64,000 bases of DNA from Deroplatys truncata (taxonomy: Eukaryota > Arthropoda > Insecta > Mantodea > Mantidae), in NCBI GenBank assembly GCA_030765065.1, contig CM060977.1, positions 128,344,295 to 128,408,294 on the forward strand, written 5' to 3'. Positions 21,168 through 31,925 of the stretch are shown piece by piece; position 1 is the stretch's first letter; the number at the start of each line of letters is the position of its first letter. The position numbers and the translations under genes are program-made. The notes beneath the pieces are model-generated. The model was not told where the DNA came from, made no database searches, and was given only the letters and a program-made list of their open reading frames with translations.

Positions 21168-22128
21168 TACTAGTCTGCATTTTAAAACTTTTTGTCAGAT
21201 GATTTCTTAAAAGTAAGTGTTCTTGAATCAAATTTTATGCCGATCCAGAAATAACTTCCGATGCTTTTCTATCACGTCAGATTTTTACACAAAAAAGAAG
21301 TAATGTTTTGACAATTTTACTAATGAGCGCAGAAAGTATTCAAACACCATTTCACACAAAGAAATTTTTATTCCAGAAACATTTTAAGAATACTCTCAAT
21401 AACCCCCTAATTATTTCACGACTACATTTTAACAAGACAAGAAAATTGTTTCATTTAATTTTTTTCAAACTTTCTCTTCTTTGACTTCCTTGCAGATCCT
21501 TGAAGATAAATGTCCCTCCTCAACATCCAATAGTAGTCGGCCATCACAGTTTCATTCCATCTCCCCTGGTACCTCCTCTCCATTTACTTACTGCTCTTCA
21601 CTATAATTTCCCATAATTTCTGGAAAGTAGTTGATATGTGAAACAAAAAATGCACCTTTCACTCATGTTACAACCCACTTTCTCGAAATTTTCCGACATT
21701 GTTTCGACAATGGCCTTGTAATTAGGACCTTTGTTGTTGCCCAAGAAGTTTTCAGTAACTGATCGGAAGGCGGTCCATGCTTCTATTTCTCTCTCATTCA
21801 TTATCTTCTCAAAATCCTTCATCAATTTCTTTGAGGACCAACAAAAATTCCATTCTTTAATTTGTGTTGTGTAATGAAGGGAAATTTCTTGGAAAGGTAC
21901 TTGAAGCAGGGTCCATCCTGTGGTAGAGCCCTTACAAATTGCTTCATCAAGCCCAATTTTATGTGTAGTGGCGGAAGCAATATCTTTATATCTCTATATT
22001 ATTGAAGTGAAGTTGTGAAAAAAACTGTACGTGATAGAAAAAGCTAACGGTAGTTCTGAAATCAGCATAAAAAAGTGAGTCAGAATCACTTATTAGTTTT
22101 CAGTCATCCGATATCATGCAGACTAGTG
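21168..22128 (-). mobile_element. Non-autonomous DNA transposon with CACTA-like termini, copy 2
   Basis: The plus-strand left end reads TACTAGTCTGCAT (21168-21180). The right end reads ATGCAGACTAGTG (22116-22128), so the CACTAG terminus is intact at that end. TAA flanks both sides (21165-21167 and 22129-22131). In the element's own orientation this is TTA, the same trinucleotide as at copy 1. The interior is colinear with copy 1 in reverse orientation from terminus to terminus. A poly-A run (21144-21162) lies just outside the end. Confidence 0.87.
21465..22010 (-). pseudogene. 3' part of the same conserved uncharacterised gene as at 582-1155
   Basis: The minus-strand frame 21601-21825 reads DFEKIMNEREIEAWTAFR, SVTENFLGNNKGPNYK and VGCNMSE. 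Upstream, the LPPLHIKLG-coding region lies at about 21940-21985 in a shifted frame. Downstream, a deletion removes the segment that encodes GERFHQVIKE in copy 1. The terminal YCW-like and lysine-rich segment remains. The lesions differ from those of copy 1, so the two copies decayed independently after amplification. Confidence 0.75.
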
Positions 22129-22131
22129 TAA

Positions 22132-22489
22132 TTAATGCTTTTGATTTTTCTTTGTATTAGTTTAAATTGAAAAAATGTGTTCAGCTACAGTATTAACAGC
22201 ACTCACATATGTCAATCGCTGTTAACTTACATGGGTCCACCCCATTCTTTACCACAGATTTGGTAACACTGTAGCAAGGATTCAAAATTCTGGCTAGTGA
22301 TGTTTATTGCTAAGCTACAAATTCAAGATTAAGGCAAGCTCTAGGACACAAGGGCCCACCATATAACATCAGGTTTAAAAAAATCAGTTTTAACTGGAAA
22401 TAAATTGGGTGGGATGGGGTTAATATTGCTACACGGCGTTGTTTATAAAATTCTTGCTTACAAAGAATTGTTTACATGAAATCGCTTTC
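22132..22489. other. Non-coding
   Basis: No gene or repeat recognised. Confidence 0.4.
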
Positions 22490-22760
22490 CTTACTTTAAT
22501 TTTTTTTCTCAAAAAAGACTAAAACGATATTGATTAAAATACTGGGTATTTTAGATATTTGCAGACAAATAAATTTACATCTTGAATTTTCTAAGATGAG
22601 GCTATGAAGCCATCCTTAACCAAATTCACATAACTGGAAAAACATGAGAGATAGACAAAATCTTACTGCAGGAAAAGTCTGGCTATTGTTAAAACATTTA
22701 ACTTATATATATTAGGCTTTACAAAAAATTCGCTATTGTAAATTAATTTTGCCCCTATTT
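22490..22760 (+). mobile_element. HR repeat, internal fragment
   Basis: It matches the middle of HR: 'AAACGATATTGATTAAAATA', 'ATCTTGAATTTTCT', and 'AACTGGAAAAACATGAGAGA' followed by 'TAGACAAAAT'. Both termini are missing. Confidence 0.65.
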
Positions 22761-23570
22761 TAAGCCCAGCATATTTGTCAAGTTAATTATTTTGTTTCTT
22801 TTGGACTCAGGATATGTGTTTATACCCTAAATAATTGACTGTTGTTTGTTCTGTATATTACGAAAAGTATATTATGAATATTTATAATTAAAATGAACAT
22901 AAATAAAAGTAATCTTTAATAAGAATCATTCGTGGAACTGTTAGATACAAGCATTTGATTATATTCACGGAAAGAATTTGTTTGCTGCAGATATTTGTTT
23001 GCTTTAGAGTGACTGAAATACATAATGTGAATCCATTCCCTTCACAGCGATATTCGATTCCTCTCTCCATTTATCAGTGTATTTTTTCTGGAGTTGTAGG
23101 ATTCCTTTGTTGAGTAAGTTACTTCTTGAATTACCTTCTAGTTATTTCTCTTAAGATTCTCATTTCTATCAACTCTTGCTAAATCAGTGCAGAAAGGGCT
23201 TCAGCTTTATTTAACCTTCCTCTCTATCCTTGTCTGCTATCGCTTCTCTGATCTCTTTCTGCTCCAAGGAGAAACTTTCATACAAAAAGCAAAGGAAAAT
23301 GGAAGAACAAAAGAAAATTGAAAACTATTCCAAACTTTGCTTCAGGGGTATTGGAGTCTTGCCTCCATGGAAACAGTATTATTAGCTGAAACATTATTTA
23401 AGCAAGATGCATTCACAGCATAAGGATGATGCAGAGCGGACTTTAAATGGTGTTTATATCCTTAATCTTTCTTTTAGCACATTTCACAGTAAAGCCTTGT
23501 GTTTGTTTTATTCCCAAAGGTATAATGTCGCTATATTTTGTATTTCTAATGGCTCTACTGTGTACCAGCA
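22761..23570. other. Non-coding AT-rich stretch
   Basis: No supported coding sequence; short frames lack motifs. Confidence 0.4.
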
Positions 23571-24000
23571 AGTAAATGTAAATGCACGGATGAAGGGAGA
23601 GGGTTTCCCCAATCGGGGAAGAGCACACAAATAGGCCACAACGACCAATTGTTCTTCTATGTGACCCCTGGACGAACGGATGACGGGAGATACCGGAAGG
23701 GCGACAAGATCCGGATGACGACGGTAGCAAGATTGGACGCGTCCTTAACGTTTCCAGATCGAACGCATCCTACGCCGTTCGGGGCCACCTATAGGCCACG
23801 AACCGCCATCGGTCCCCCAGAGCGGGGTCCACTCGGAGGCGAGACCTAGTTGAGCAGTCCCGCAACGAGAAGAAACCTCTATAGCACGCACGGCCACCGC
23901 CCAGTCGCAACCTGCCGAACAGTGTCGCCTGGCCCTACAACTCTGAAAGATAATGGGTATAGGAAATGAGGGGCAGAAGAGACATGGTAGTAGATAAACC
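23571..24000. repeat. GC-rich block of unknown origin, second
   Basis: The composition rises sharply between about 23640 and 23940. Frames on both strands (for example 23649-23849 plus and 23745-24002 minus) show no recognised domain. It abuts a SINE at 24001. It may be part of a longer retrotransposon 5' region; I cannot show this. Confidence 0.35.
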
Positions 24001-24112
24001 ACCGCAGCATTCGTCTGCCCACCAGGGTAAACGACGAAAAACCCACGGGACGAGTGGACGCGGATCGAACTCCTGAGTCACATTTGTTACCGCGACGCCA
24101 CCTTGCTTGGTA
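24001..24112 (-). repeat. tRNA-derived SINE, minus strand
   Basis: On the minus strand the A box is the complement of CCGCGACGCCACC (24090-24102) and the B box the complement of GGATCGAACTCC (24062-24073). The body (complement of ACCACCGCAGCATTCGTC) matches the body at about 3511-3530. The head abuts the Tc1-like terminus at 24113. Confidence 0.72.
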
Positions 24113-24717
24113 CAGTCATGGAAAAAATGATTAAGCGCTGTAACCTTTCAAGTGTCACTTCGGTTAACTGAGCTTGGTTCTCACGTGCAATATGCACTAC
24201 TCAACAACAGAGACTTGTACTCTGTGAGGTAAGACACAGTTTATTACGTTATAATATAAAATAGCAAACAGGGAGCAATTAAAAGAATCCTTCTCCGCTA
24301 ACATGTACAGTAAATACTCACAAACGAAACCAAACCTTGAGAGTTGAACTGTGCGTTACAGTCCTGTATAAACAGAGTAAGAATTTCTCCGTGCTAGAAA
24401 TGGCTCAGTATTAAGCTTCTGCGTTTGAATCTCGGTGTGCTGCTCGGGGAGTAGGTAGGGAGTAGTATCCAGCGACCCGTGTAGGTTTTTTCATAGTAGT
24501 ACCTTTTATAATGATGTAGATTACGTTCTATAACACAAAATTCATTCTACGATGTGTGAAGTATTTATCTGCTGTTCTTGCAAACTATAAAATAAAGACG
24601 ATCATTGCGATCTGATCTCCGGTTGCTCTTAATAATAACAAAAATCCAACAAAACAAGAGAAAAATAAAAAAGCGCACTCATACGTTGCGTGGTCCCCGT
24701 TATTTTTTACCACTCAC

Positions 24718-25560
24718 TCAATATTCGGAGCATTGAATTCCAAACGTTTTAAAATAATTGACATCTTGCACTAATGATTCCCAAGTGTCCATCATGGCAA
24801 CCCAGAGTTGTGCAACATTAGTCAATTTGAGACTTCGAGAAAGCCTCTGCTTTTCTTTCACCCAAACATGTTCTATTGGGTCAAATCTGCGGACTTTGGA
24901 GGCCACGGTATCTGCTCTAAGATTTTGAACCTTGGCCAACTTGTGGACTGAATGGTTATCCTGTTGGAATGTAATAACACCTTCTTGGGCAGACGGGAGC
25001 AAACTGGGTTATAGAAGTTCAGAGCAGGTTTCCCCATTCGACTTATCATGAACACGCTTCAGTATACTTGCCCCTTCCCGAGATATCCAGGCACAAGCAG
25101 TAACGCTCGTTAGACACTCCTTGTACGACTGGCCAGATGACTCTGTCATACCGAGTTCCCTGGGCCTATAAACAAACAGGAGAATTGGCACTCGCAGCAG
25201 ACAACGATGGAGAAAATGACTTCTCTCCATCGGAGTTCTCATACTGTACAGAAAACACCAACCTGTCAGTTTTGTTCGCTTTGGTTAGGCCTTCCTTTAT
25301 TGCCGCACGTCTGCGCCGAATTCCGGCACCTTTACAATGGTTGATAAGCATCCGTGCACTACCCGGGAATGAAGACAAAGCCTTGTATTCAGTGGCCGTT
25401 AGAAGCAGATCTCTTTCGACTTCATCCAAGGGAGACCCATCTTCATTGAGCGACCTGATCTCTTCCTTGCAGCAACCTGCCCATTTTCTCGAAAAAATTT
25501 CGCCCACCTCCTCGCAGTGGACTGTGGAAAACCATAAATGCTACCTGCTTTGATGACAGT
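24718..25560 (-). pseudogene. Tc1-like transposase relic
   Basis: On the minus strand the order is an N-terminal region resembling ARRWAKFFRENG (near 25500), then a frame-shifted first catalytic region. A Val-Tyr-Arg-Pro-Arg-Gly-like segment lies within 25009-25242. The frame 24718-25002 has GVITFQQDNHSVHKLAKVQN with the second Asp. The region DPIEHVW contains the probable catalytic Glu, and WPPKSADLTQ lies in a neighbouring frame. Frame changes are frequent, and no stretch longer than about 110 codons stays open. Confidence 0.82.
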
Positions 25561-25909
25561 ATAGTACTAGGGTGAGAACAGCAGCAAGTTTATCAATGGC
25601 CTCTGTCATTGCTACAGTATGAATGAACGAATGCCTTGTCGTAGGGTACTAGTAGAGACTGTCGACCTTTTTTCGCTTATGAGTGGACCTAAGCACCAGT
25701 GTATGACCAATAAAGAAAGAAATGAAACAAAAGTAGTGATGAAAGAATCACGCTTAATACCAATAGTTGGAAGCGTTGGCTACGGTATAAATATATCTAC
25801 ATATATCTATCGCTAAATTTATATCCAACGTTGTAGAAAATCTGTATTAGTTCAAATTAGGCTTGTGAAGATAACAGCAAGAAAATAAAGGGATACAAAA
25901 AGTATATGT

Positions 25910-25980
25910 CATCATCAAGATTTGAACCTAGTCTTGCTCGTACCCAAAGCGCGTGGGTTACCTCTGAGCTATATGTTATG
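25910..25980 (-). other. tRNA-like sequence (tRNA pseudogene or SINE head)
   Basis: The minus strand has a consensus A box (TAGCTCAGAGG, near 25962-25972) and a B box (GGTTCAAATCT, near 25918-25928) at tRNA-like spacing. An anticodon-arm-like ACCCA/TGGGT stem lies between them. The putative loop lacks the invariant T before the anticodon, so I do not call a functional tRNA. Confidence 0.55.
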
Positions 25981-26447
25981 CTTGGGTTTCAAAAGGTCTG
26001 TTGCCACATCCATATATGCCTATAACAGCAACCATGGTTTGTTTTGGTAACATGATTTAATTATCCTATTCAGGATACTTGAAGTCTTACAATTCAGGTC
26101 ATTGGTTGTTTCGGTCGAATGGCTTTTGGTTGCTGTATCTAGTTGTATAAATGCCTATGAGCACGCATCAGAAAGAAATACATTTGCATTCTGTTGACGC
26201 ATTGGCCAAGGAAGAATGGGTATATACCACTAGGTTGCCGCACCGCTCTTTCTTTAGCAGGAACAAATACAAACGAGAGGCTAGATTCAAAAGACAGCAT
26301 GTTTTTGTGTTCGAGTATGCCACAGAGGTAGTTAATAAGGTGTAGCTCATGCTGGAATTATCGACTTGTGGAAACCGCGCTGCAATGCGAAGTGGGGCTT
26401 GGAAATATTCTCCTCTCAGACGCGCTCAAACATTTTTTCCATGACTG

Positions 26448-26469
26448 TACCCAACTGTTAGGTAGAGAA
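26448..26469. other. Short spacer between two transposons
   Basis: Only about 20 bp, beginning with the TA duplication of the Tc1-like element, separate its right end from the left TIR of the next element. Confidence 0.6.
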
Positions 26470-27939
26470 GGAACAATGCTTAGTTACAGCAACAGAATAA
26501 AGGTACGGTAAATTAGAATGTCAACGCAAGATTCTAGTGCAAGTAGTTTACAAGAAATCATATTTTGAAGGTTTTACGCACCGACACTTGTACAACCTGT
26601 GGTGGCACAAACTAAAGAGAAACAAAAGATAATTAAAATACTTCTGTGGACTCTTACAAGTAAGAAGAACATAGCGCTTCAAAGGTTGTGTTCAAAATGA
26701 CCACCGGCAGCTTCAATACACGATTCTAGTCTGCTATGGAAAGACTGCTGTACACGTTCTAGCATGTCAGTGGAAATTTCAGAGCAGGCAGCAGTAATAC
26801 GTCATTTCATATCGTCTGGTGTAGTTGGTACATCCTTGTAGACAGTGTCTTTCAGCCTTCTCCACAGGAAGTCTAAAGGGGTTAGATCCGGTGAACGGGC
26901 CGACCAATGTACAAGTCCTTTCGTCCAATCCAACGATTTGGGAACAATCCGTTATGACAAACTGTAGTACTTCGTGCACTATGGGCTGGACAGCCATCTT
27001 GTTGGTACCACAGGTAATCCCTAGGCTGCAAAGGAACGTCTTCTAGTATCTGTGGCAGATGGTCTGTCAGGAGGCTGCGATACTTGTGCGAGTTCATTGT
27101 TCCTTCTATGAACAAAGGGCCTATGAGCTGATGGTTCACTATTCCACACCACACGTGTAAAATCCATGAACGCTGACGTTCCACTTGAAGAAGCCAACGG
27201 TGATTGTGTGCAATAGTGCATGTTTCTGTGGTTTACCTGGCCATGATCACTAAACAAGATACATGATGAATCTGGAGTATTATGTTCAAGTATAAAAGTT
27301 AACACGATTCTCAAAATCGTTTCCGTGCAACTCTTGATGGAGAGAGATGCGATAGGGATGGAACCTATGTGATGGAGAATGCGAAGTACACTTGCCTGAC
27401 TTATGCCACTTCCACGTGCGATTGTGCGGGAACTAATTTGCGGATCTACTACAACGGCAGCCAAAACATTAATTCCTGCCTCTTCTCCAATCGCTTACTT
27501 GTTTCTGTTACGTTTCACGTAATTGGTTGAAGAGGTTGATAAATAATTGCCGATATGGCTGACGTCTATTGGGATACGTTTTCGCATACACCGTACAGAA
27601 ACGAAATGCATTCTTCCCACGCTCTCCATACACCATGAGCAGGTCGGCTTTTTCTGCATTAGTAAACCGCATCTTCCACTCACGATATACTGCTTGAACT
27701 GTCACAAACTAAGTGAAAGTCGCAATGAAATCAATGAACAGAAAACAAAACAATGCAAACAAACATAACGACATCGTCCTAGGAACTAAGCAAGTTGAAT
27801 GGGACAAACAATTGTTGGGGCGAAAACTTTTCAAAATACGATTTCTCGTAAACCACTTGCACTAGAATCCTACAACAAAGACCATTGACATTCTAATTTA
27901 TCCTACCGTTATTCTGTTGATGTAACTAGGCATTGTTCC
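26470..27939 (-). mobile_element. DUF4817-type transposon with TIRs of about 100 bp
   Basis: The left arm (26470 to about 26580) and right arm (about 27820-27939) are inverted complements. Shared blocks are GGAACAATGC-TAGTTACA, CAACAGAAT, AAATTAGAATGTCAA, GATTCTAGTGCAAGT, GTTTAC-AGAAATC and ATTTTGAA. The element is 1470 bp and encloses one broken transposase on the minus strand. Confidence 0.9.
26693..27705 (-). pseudogene. Transposase, DUF4817-type N-terminus, broken
   Basis: The minus-strand start MTVQAVYREWKMRFTNAEKA continues LLMVYGERGKNAFRFCTVYA and YPNRRQPYRQLF, consistent with DUF4817. The next frame has SRTIARGSGISQASVLRILH. The first catalytic region FSDHGQVNHRNMHY has lost its usual spacing. 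Then come WILHVWCGIVNHQLIGPLFI, YQQDGCPAH with the second Asp (frame 26882-27184), and a segment resembling ARSPDLTPLDF-LW near 26840-26890 in another frame. The gene ends near 26693 with a GGHFEH-like C-terminus. It shares domain order with 13655-14689 but belongs to a different subfamily. Confidence 0.85.
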
Positions 27940-28137
27940 ATTTAAAGCATTATATGTTTGCTCAAAAAATACACTTTCTCAGTATTATTAAAATCTGTTT
28001 ATAGGGTAAATGTACGAGCCCCTGACTACCAATCAGTTCTGTGAAAACTGCACATCAATAGCACTTTCCATTTCCGAAATAATTGCGGTGGAAGTTTTAG
28101 GTGATTCACCCTGTATAAGACACACACACACACATAC

Positions 28138-28850
28138 ATGGATACAGCAGTTTTAGAAAAAAGTTCATGTGTAGGTCTGTCTATGTGTCTTTGAACAGCA
28201 TAACTCAAAAAAGAAGTCGGATAAATAATAAAGCTTGTATTTTAAATTCAGTGTATTCCAAAGATGCAGCGTGTTTTTCGAAGCCTTTTCATTACCTTAA
28301 AAATCGCTCTAACGTTTTTTTTTATTAAAATACCATATATCAATTATATTTTATGACAAATAAAATACATATATTGAGTTTCTGGGAATAGCCTTCATTA
28401 TTTCGGAAGGAATTTTATATAATATAGTATAACTGATAAACATTAAGTGATAGACCAAAATGCACTAAACAAAAAGGCGTTTTCTATTTAAAAGACACAA
28501 TGTATTTCAAATAATCCTTTTCGTGGCATCAGCAATTTTCGCGATATCCATTATTAATGCTTTGTGTTGTTCAATTCTTCGTTATTCTTCTAAAACCTTG
28601 TCGATATTCAGCTGTTTCTCACGGTTGCGTGAAAGGAGTATGGAATTTTAAGGCCGGCATATAGCGTCCAATTCTGAAACATTTGAATATCGCTATTCCC
28701 TTTGTATCCTAAGGAAATGTGTAATGCAGCGATTTGTGCAAAGGTTTATTTCGATTAAAATTAAGCATAAATAAACTCTCGTAAGAATAGTATGTATACT
28801 CACTAATAAACGATAGAAGGTAGAGAAAGTTATGAATATAACACAAAATA
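28138..28850 (+). mobile_element. HR-B repeat, 5'-truncated
   Basis: It starts within the segment just before the microsatellite; a CA tract (28119-28134) lies immediately upstream. It runs through 'CAGCATAACTCAAAAA' and the B-specific 'CGGTTGCGTGAAAGGAGTATG' with 'GGCATATAGCGTCC'. The tail has GGTAGAGAAAGTTATGAATA near 28819-28838. The next copy begins directly after it. Confidence 0.85.
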
Positions 28851-29480
28851 TTTTTACTTTCTCTACTACGTATAGTAAGTAGGGGAAGTATTGTATTCCA
28901 CCCAAAAATTTGATACCGGGATTTCACCGGAAATACATGTTTTGAGACCCCCTGAAACCATAAAAATCATTTCTGCAAACATGTCCGTGTGTGTGTCTGT
29001 GTGTGCATGTGTGTCTGTCTGTGAACAGCATAACTCAGAAATGAACAGACAGATAAGCACCAAACTTGGTATTTAGTTTCAGTATCTTCCAGAGATGCGA
29101 CACGAAGGTTTTCAAGAAAATTCCCCCATCCCAGATTACCCTTTACATGGAAAATTTTCAAAAATTTTAATTTTCTCAAAAATGGCTTTAACGATTTTGA
29201 TTAAAATCATATATATAAGATATTGACATGAGAAATGAAATGTATATCTCGAATTTCCCTAGAATGTCTCCAAAAGTATTCTCCATTATGAACGACTTTT
29301 GCAGAACTGGTAAACCATAAGATATAGACAAAATTTTACTACACAAAAAATGTAGATAGCGCTAAAATACACAATATATGTTATATGCATTTTTGTTGTT
29401 GAGTGAACCGTTTTCGAGATACTGCTTGTTATTCCCATAAATTTTCCAATACTTATACAATTTCTCACATTCATTATTCC
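28851..29480 (+). mobile_element. HR-A repeat, 3'-truncated by the next copy
   Basis: The intact head TTTTTACTTTCTCTACTACG is followed by a TG/TGTC tract. The copy stops at 'TTCATTATTCC', where the head of the next copy begins at 29481. The tail is lost. Confidence 0.9.
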
Positions 29481-30490
29481 TTTTTACTTTCTCTACTACA
29501 TATAGTAAGTAGGGGAAGTATTGTATTCCACCCTAAAATTCGATACCGAGATTTCACCGAAAATACATGTTTTGAGATCCCCTGAATCCAAAAAAAGCAT
29601 TTTTGGAAACATGTCCGTGTGTGTGTCTGTGTGTCTGTGTCTGTGTGTGTGTCTGTCTGTGTGTCTGTGTGTGTGTGTCTGTCTGTCTGTCTGTGTGTCT
29701 GTGTGTGTGTCTGTGAACAGCATAACTCAGAAACCAACTGTCGGATAAACACCAAACATGGTATTTAGGTTCAGTATCTTCCAAGGATGCGACACGAAGG
29801 TTTTCAAGAAAATCCCCCCAACCCAGAGTACCCTTTACATGGAAGATTTTTCGAAAATATTAATTTTCTCAAAAATGGCTCTAACGAGATTGATTAAAAT
29901 ATCATATGTTTAAGATATTTTTATGATAAATAAAATGTATATCTTGAATTTCCTGGGAATGTCTCCAAAAGTATTCTTTATTGTGAACGACTTTTGCATA
30001 ACTGGTAAACCATAAGAGATAGACAAAAGTTTACTACACAACAAATGTAGAACGCATTAAAATACACAATTTATGTCATATACATTTTTGTTGAGTGAAC
30101 CATTTTCGAGATATTACTTGTTATTCCCTTAAATTACTTATTTTCTAAATGGCAATTCGTTATTCATTTTTTTTGTCTTAGATATGCAAAGAGTATTAAT
30201 TTGTGGCAAACAGAATGGTGCTGCAAATAGCAACCAGCTATGAAGATATATATATGCTTATATTGCCCTTGCAAATACAAAACAAGGGGAACATATTAGG
30301 CCTTAAGCGATGGTTAAATATTTTTAGAACCGGTCGCTATGTGTAAAATGTATATCTCTTTGCATGTCAAAAGATCGTTTCTGCAAATGTTTATCTCGAT
30401 TAATATGAAATAGATGGAGAATAAGCGTTTGTAAAAATAGTTTGGACAAGAGTAGAGCAAGTCATGTGAGTGTAACACGTCAGATTTTTT
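29481..30490 (+). mobile_element. HR-A repeat with long TGTC-rich microsatellite
   Basis: The head is at 29481. A TG/TGTC tract of about 90 bp lies at 29619-29712, among the longest in the window. The tail ends ACACGTCAGATTTTTT. The tail part is of a variant type that includes 'TTGTCTTAGATATGCAAAG'. Confidence 0.88.
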
Positions 30491-30767
30491 GTCTTGGATA
30501 TGCAAAGAGTATTAATCTGTGGGAAAGGGAATGGTGCTCCACCTAGCAACCAGCTATTAAGAGATATGTATGTGCTTAAGGGCTACTGTATTTCGATACT
30601 GCCCTTGTAAATATATATTCCCCTTACATCTACAAGAAAATTAGCAATAAGATAGAGTCTGCAAATGTTTATCTCGATTAACATGAAGTAGATGAAGAGT
30701 AAGCGTTTGTAAAAATAGTTTGTACAAGAGTAGAGAAAGTCATGTGAGTGTAACACATCAGATTTTT
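30491..30767 (+). repeat. HR tail module, tandem duplicate
   Basis: This is a second copy of the 3' module only. It begins 'GTCTTGGATATGCAAAGAG' and ends AGTAGAGAAAGT, hairpin, CAGATTTTT. It abuts the preceding tail and runs directly into the head of the next copy with no intervening DNA. Confidence 0.9.
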
Positions 30768-31690
30768 ATTTTCTCTACTACGTATAGTAAGTAGGGGAGG
30801 TATTGTATTCCGCCCAAAAATTCGATACCGAGATTTCACCGGAAATACATGTTTTGAGGCCCCCTGAATCCAAAAAAACATTTTTGGAAACATGTCCGTG
30901 TGTGTCTCTGTGTGTCTGTCTGTCTGTGTGTGTGTCTGTCTGTGAATAGCATAATTCAGAAACGAACAGTCGGATAAACACCAAACTTGGTATTTAGGTT
31001 CAGTATCTTCCAAGGATGAGACACGAAGGTTTCCAAGAAAATCCCCCCACCCCAGAGTACCCTTTACATGGAAGATTTTACGAAAATTTTAATTTTTTCA
31101 AAAATGGCTCTAACGATTTTGATTGAAATATCATATGTTTAAGATATTTTTATGACAAATAAAATGTATATCTTGAATTTCCTGGGAATGTCTCCAAAAG
31201 TATTCTTTATTGTGAACGACTTTTGCATAACTGGTAAACCATAAGATATAGACAAACATTTACTACACAAAAAAATGTAGATCGCGTTAAAATACACAAT
31301 TTATGTCATATACATTTCTTTTGTTGAGTGAACCATTTTCGAGATATTGCTTGTTATTCCCTTAAATTTTTCAATACTTATATTCTCAAATGGTAATTCG
31401 TTATTCACTTTTTTGTCTTGGATATGCAAAGAGTATTAATCTGTGGGAAAGGGAATGGTGCTGCACCTAGCAACCAGTTATTATGAGATATGTATGTGCT
31501 TAAAGGCTACTGTATTCCCAAATTTCCCTTGTAAATATACATTCCCCTTACATCTACAAGAAAATTAGCAATAAGATAGACTCTGCAAATGTTTATCTCG
31601 ATTAACATGAAGTAGGTGGAGAATAAGCGTTTGTAAAAATAGTTTGTACAAGAGTAGAGAAAGTCATGTGAGTGTAACACATCAGATTTT
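30768..31690 (+). mobile_element. HR-A repeat, full-length
   Basis: The head joins the preceding CAGATTTTT and reads ATTTTCTCTACTACG. The TG/TGTC tract is at 30897-30943. The tail ends ACACATCAGATTTT. It is in tandem with copies on both sides. Confidence 0.9.
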
Positions 31691-31925
31691 GCTTATGTCC
31701 TGGACATGCAAAGAAAATGGAATGCGCCACATAGCAACCAGCGCTTAAAATATTTGACTATCGCTTAAAACCTACCATATTCCCCTTGCATCTACAAGAA
31801 AATTAGCAATAAGATTGACATGTTGATATCTCGATTAACATGAAGCATATGGAGAATAAGCGTTTGTAAAAATAGTTTGTACAAGAGTAGAGAAAGTCAT
31901 GTGAGTGTAACACATAAGATTTTTT
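31691..31925 (+). repeat. HR tail module, second tandem duplicate
   Basis: It begins 'GCTTATGTCCTGGACATGC' and ends 'ACACATAAGATTTTTT'. Its sequence is closer to the tail of the copy at 6311-7222 than to the tail it follows. It therefore looks acquired from another subfamily rather than locally duplicated. Confidence 0.88.

Larger units (their letters stand above)
24113..26447 (-). mobile_element. Tc1-like element bounded by CAGTCATGG termini
   Basis: The left end reads CAGTCATGGAAAAAATGATT (24113-24132). The right end is its complement, ending CCATGACTG at 26447. Both ends extend the match with AAGCGC/GCGCTC and are flanked by TA (24111-24112 and 26448-26449), the Tc1 target duplication. 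At 2335 bp the element is longer than the usual Tc1 length of about 1.6 kb, which suggests internal insertions. The tRNA-like segment at 25910-25980 is one candidate. A broken transposase lies on the minus strand. Confidence 0.85.

Noticed and set aside
25910-25980. Functional tRNA gene on the minus strand
   Set aside because: The A and B boxes are good, but the anticodon-loop T is missing and the arms pair poorly. It fits a tRNA pseudogene or SINE head better.
28851-31925. CRISPR-like or satellite array interpretation of the 28-32 kb repeats
   Set aside because: The units are 0.2-1.0 kb, contain transposon-type termini and recur dispersed elsewhere, so they are mobile-element copies in tandem.
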